DNA of 64,000 bases from the NCBI GenBank assembly GCA_963922205.1, contig CAWUHX010000046.1:1116001-1180000 (forward strand), written 5' to 3'. A program made the translations under genes and the position numbers. Source of the DNA: Romanomermis culicivorax. Taxonomy: Eukaryota > Nematoda > Enoplea > Mermithida > Mermithidae. Numbering within the stretch: position 1 is the first letter of the stretch; every line of letters starts with the position of its first letter. Below the pieces are notes generated by a model. The model was not told the origin of the DNA. It did not search any database and worked only from the letters and a program-made list of their open reading frames with translations. This document shows positions 62,291 to 64,000 of this stretch, piece by piece.

Positions 62291-64000
62291 TCCCTCACGT
62301 TGACACTCAGGAGGCAGGAGTGAATCAAAATCCCTAATATATGAATTCGAAACATGGCTTTTTCAGCAACTGATAAATAACAGAGGATACTTCCGCAAAA
62401 TACATTTTCACTATGTTAACAGCAGGTTATAAACAAAAATTTCGACTTTCATCCAAATAACATGTCTAGTAAAACCAACATTTTGAACGCCAAAATGATA
62501 AACCTAGTTTTTCCCAGTTATAAATAACATGAGTGAATGCTAATTTTTGTCCTTCAAACTATGCAGAGACGGAGAAAAATTAGGCTTTTTAAAAATATGG
62601 ATCTCGGACTCCAATTTTGGGCTTCAAAAAATGGTGTTTTCGTACCAGCAACAATCATGCTGGATTTGAGCGGGCTAAGTTCCTGAGAAAAATGGAATTC
62701 TCGATAATATCAGTTTTCAAATTCATGCCTTTTTTCTATCTTCTATAAAAAACGTCTTTTTTCTCAGTATATAAGCGGAAAAAAAATATTTTCATATCGA
62801 AACGATATTTCTCTGTATTTGAAACTGCACCGTTAGACTCACTAATATTTTTTGACCTCATGAAAAACAAATTTTCGAAAATTATTGAGCACATGAAATT
62901 TTGACTTTTTTTGACTGAAAGAAACATATTCCCATAGCATAGAGTCCAGGGAAAAAGTTTTATCATCGGAAAAGATACTTCCACAAATGAAGCACTTTAA
63001 GTTATTCTGGCTAGCTTTCATAATACCCGAATTTACTAAGTACGATATTTTTTATACCCAATGTTTTTAATTGTTTTAAGTCAAAAATGTGTAATTCAAT
63101 TGAATTTTCAAGCTGAAAAGCTGATTTTCACACAAAAAACGGTTCTCGCTGAATTTTGGCGGACAGAGCCAAAGTTTTTGATTTGAAAAAATGTTTTAGT
63201 TTTTGAACTCATAAATTTCTAGCTCTCTTTAACCATTATTCGCTGATTTCATCAACTTTACTTCAAAAAACGCAAAGAAAACTCTTCTGATGTATAACAT
63301 GTCGAATTAAGTGTCTTCAAACTCGAATTATTGGCTATGTGCAGAAAAATTAGCAATTTTATCAATTTCAATTTCAAGTCGGAAATTTTCCATCAGATGA
63401 AATGACTTTCATATTCGCATGAGTGTTTCTTTATCAATATTTCTCCAACATCAGGAAGAGTAAAATCAAAAGAAAAACAGAAATTTTAGAGGCATGCAGT
63501 TTCAGCAGGGTTTTTTCGCACCGGTCGTTCCACATCTTGTAGAAATCGACCACAAAAATTTTCGAACCACCATTGAAAACCACTAAAAACATTGAAAAGC
63601 TTTCCTTTCCATGTGGAAAACTGTCCAAAATATTTTATGCATGACCCGTAAAAAAGCCGCACTGTGCAGAAAAAATTCTTAGTCTGAGGTCTTTGTTTCT
63701 CTTAATTTCAAGCTGCAAAAATTGATTTTAATTTAAAAATAGGATTTTAATTGAATTTATGCTGGTCGAATTCAATAAATACAAATTTTAACATCTGAAA
63801 AAATATTATTCCCAAACTCCATGATGTTATTTTTTCAAGTTTGTTTGGGTATTGTCAGGTAGAAACGGGGATTTTATCAGTTTTGATAGTGAAATAAATT
63901 TTATGTCGAAACAAAATATTCCTCAAACTTTCAACATTTCGAATTAGCCGGCAATATTTTTTTGATGTTGAGAAACAAAACTTTGAAAACAACTACTTTT

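Larger units (their letters stand above)
53293..64000. repeat. R1, copy 2: very large non-coding repeat, inserted in copy D integrase
   Basis: It begins CACGGTGTTTTCAGTCTGCC and stays collinear with 17466-26050 to about 63690, then perhaps to the window end. It carries a 4097-bp TIR element (53426-57522), absent from copy 1. Without that insert the matched span is about 6.3 kb. No coding capacity. A stem-loop CGGGGTTA-AA-TAACCCCG lies at 58192-58209. The right end is not visible, and no inverted copy of the left end was found in the window. Confidence 0.7.

Overview
The window looks like intergenic DNA from a repeat-rich, AT-rich invertebrate genome. The lineage is a guess: nematode-like is plausible, but nothing here proves it. 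I find no host protein gene, tRNA or rRNA. Everything recognisable is mobile DNA or its remains, and long tracts hold only diverged non-coding repeats. There are no bacterial promoters, operons or ribosome-binding sites.

Layout. (1) 1-4498 is the 3' part of a Ty3/gypsy-type element (copy A, + strand): a decayed protease-RT-RNase H-integrase followed by its LTR. (2) 4499-6232 is a diverged tandem array split by a MITE (5202-5768). (3) 6233-15035 is a complete but dead second family (copy B, + strand) with ~403-bp LTRs, gag, an env-like gene, protease, RT, RNase H and integrase. A Mutator-like element (7700-8682) cuts its gag and a TA-flanked MITE (12448-12692) cuts its RT. (4) 15036-17465 is AT-rich simple and direct repeats. 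(5) 17466 to about 26050 is the first copy of a very large non-coding repeat, called R1 here. (6) 26050-36593 holds short DNA transposons (hAT-like, TA-flanked MITEs) in unrecognised sequence. (7) 36594-45902, minus strand, is a structurally intact, very young relative of copy A (copy C). Its 903-bp LTRs differ at one base that I could find, it has a 4-bp CTTG target duplication, and it carries one uninterrupted 2409-codon ORF. (8) 45903-47163 is a leader or partial LTR region with a small GC-rich island. (9) 47164-53292 is a third gypsy-type element (copy D, + strand, no env seen), broken by stop codons and cut off inside integrase. (10) 53293-64000 is the second copy of R1, entered by a 4097-bp TIR element (53426-57522), which in turn contains a 2.1-kb hAT-like element and a MITE.

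The most notable system is copies C and B. Both carry an Env-like membrane glycoprotein (signal peptide, Cys-rich ectodomain, TM segment) between Gag and protease, not downstream of integrase. In copy C all parts lie in one frame: Gag (four zinc knuckles), Env, PR, RT, RNase H, IN. Two divergent families share this order, so it is a lineage trait and not a local rearrangement. Predicted topology is coherent: Gag and Pol cytosolic, Env ectodomain lumenal or extracellular. How one polyprotein supplies particle, envelope and enzymes is unclear.

The second notable object is R1: two collinear, diverged copies of at least 6-8 kb with no coding capacity. One copy sits inside copy D's integrase.
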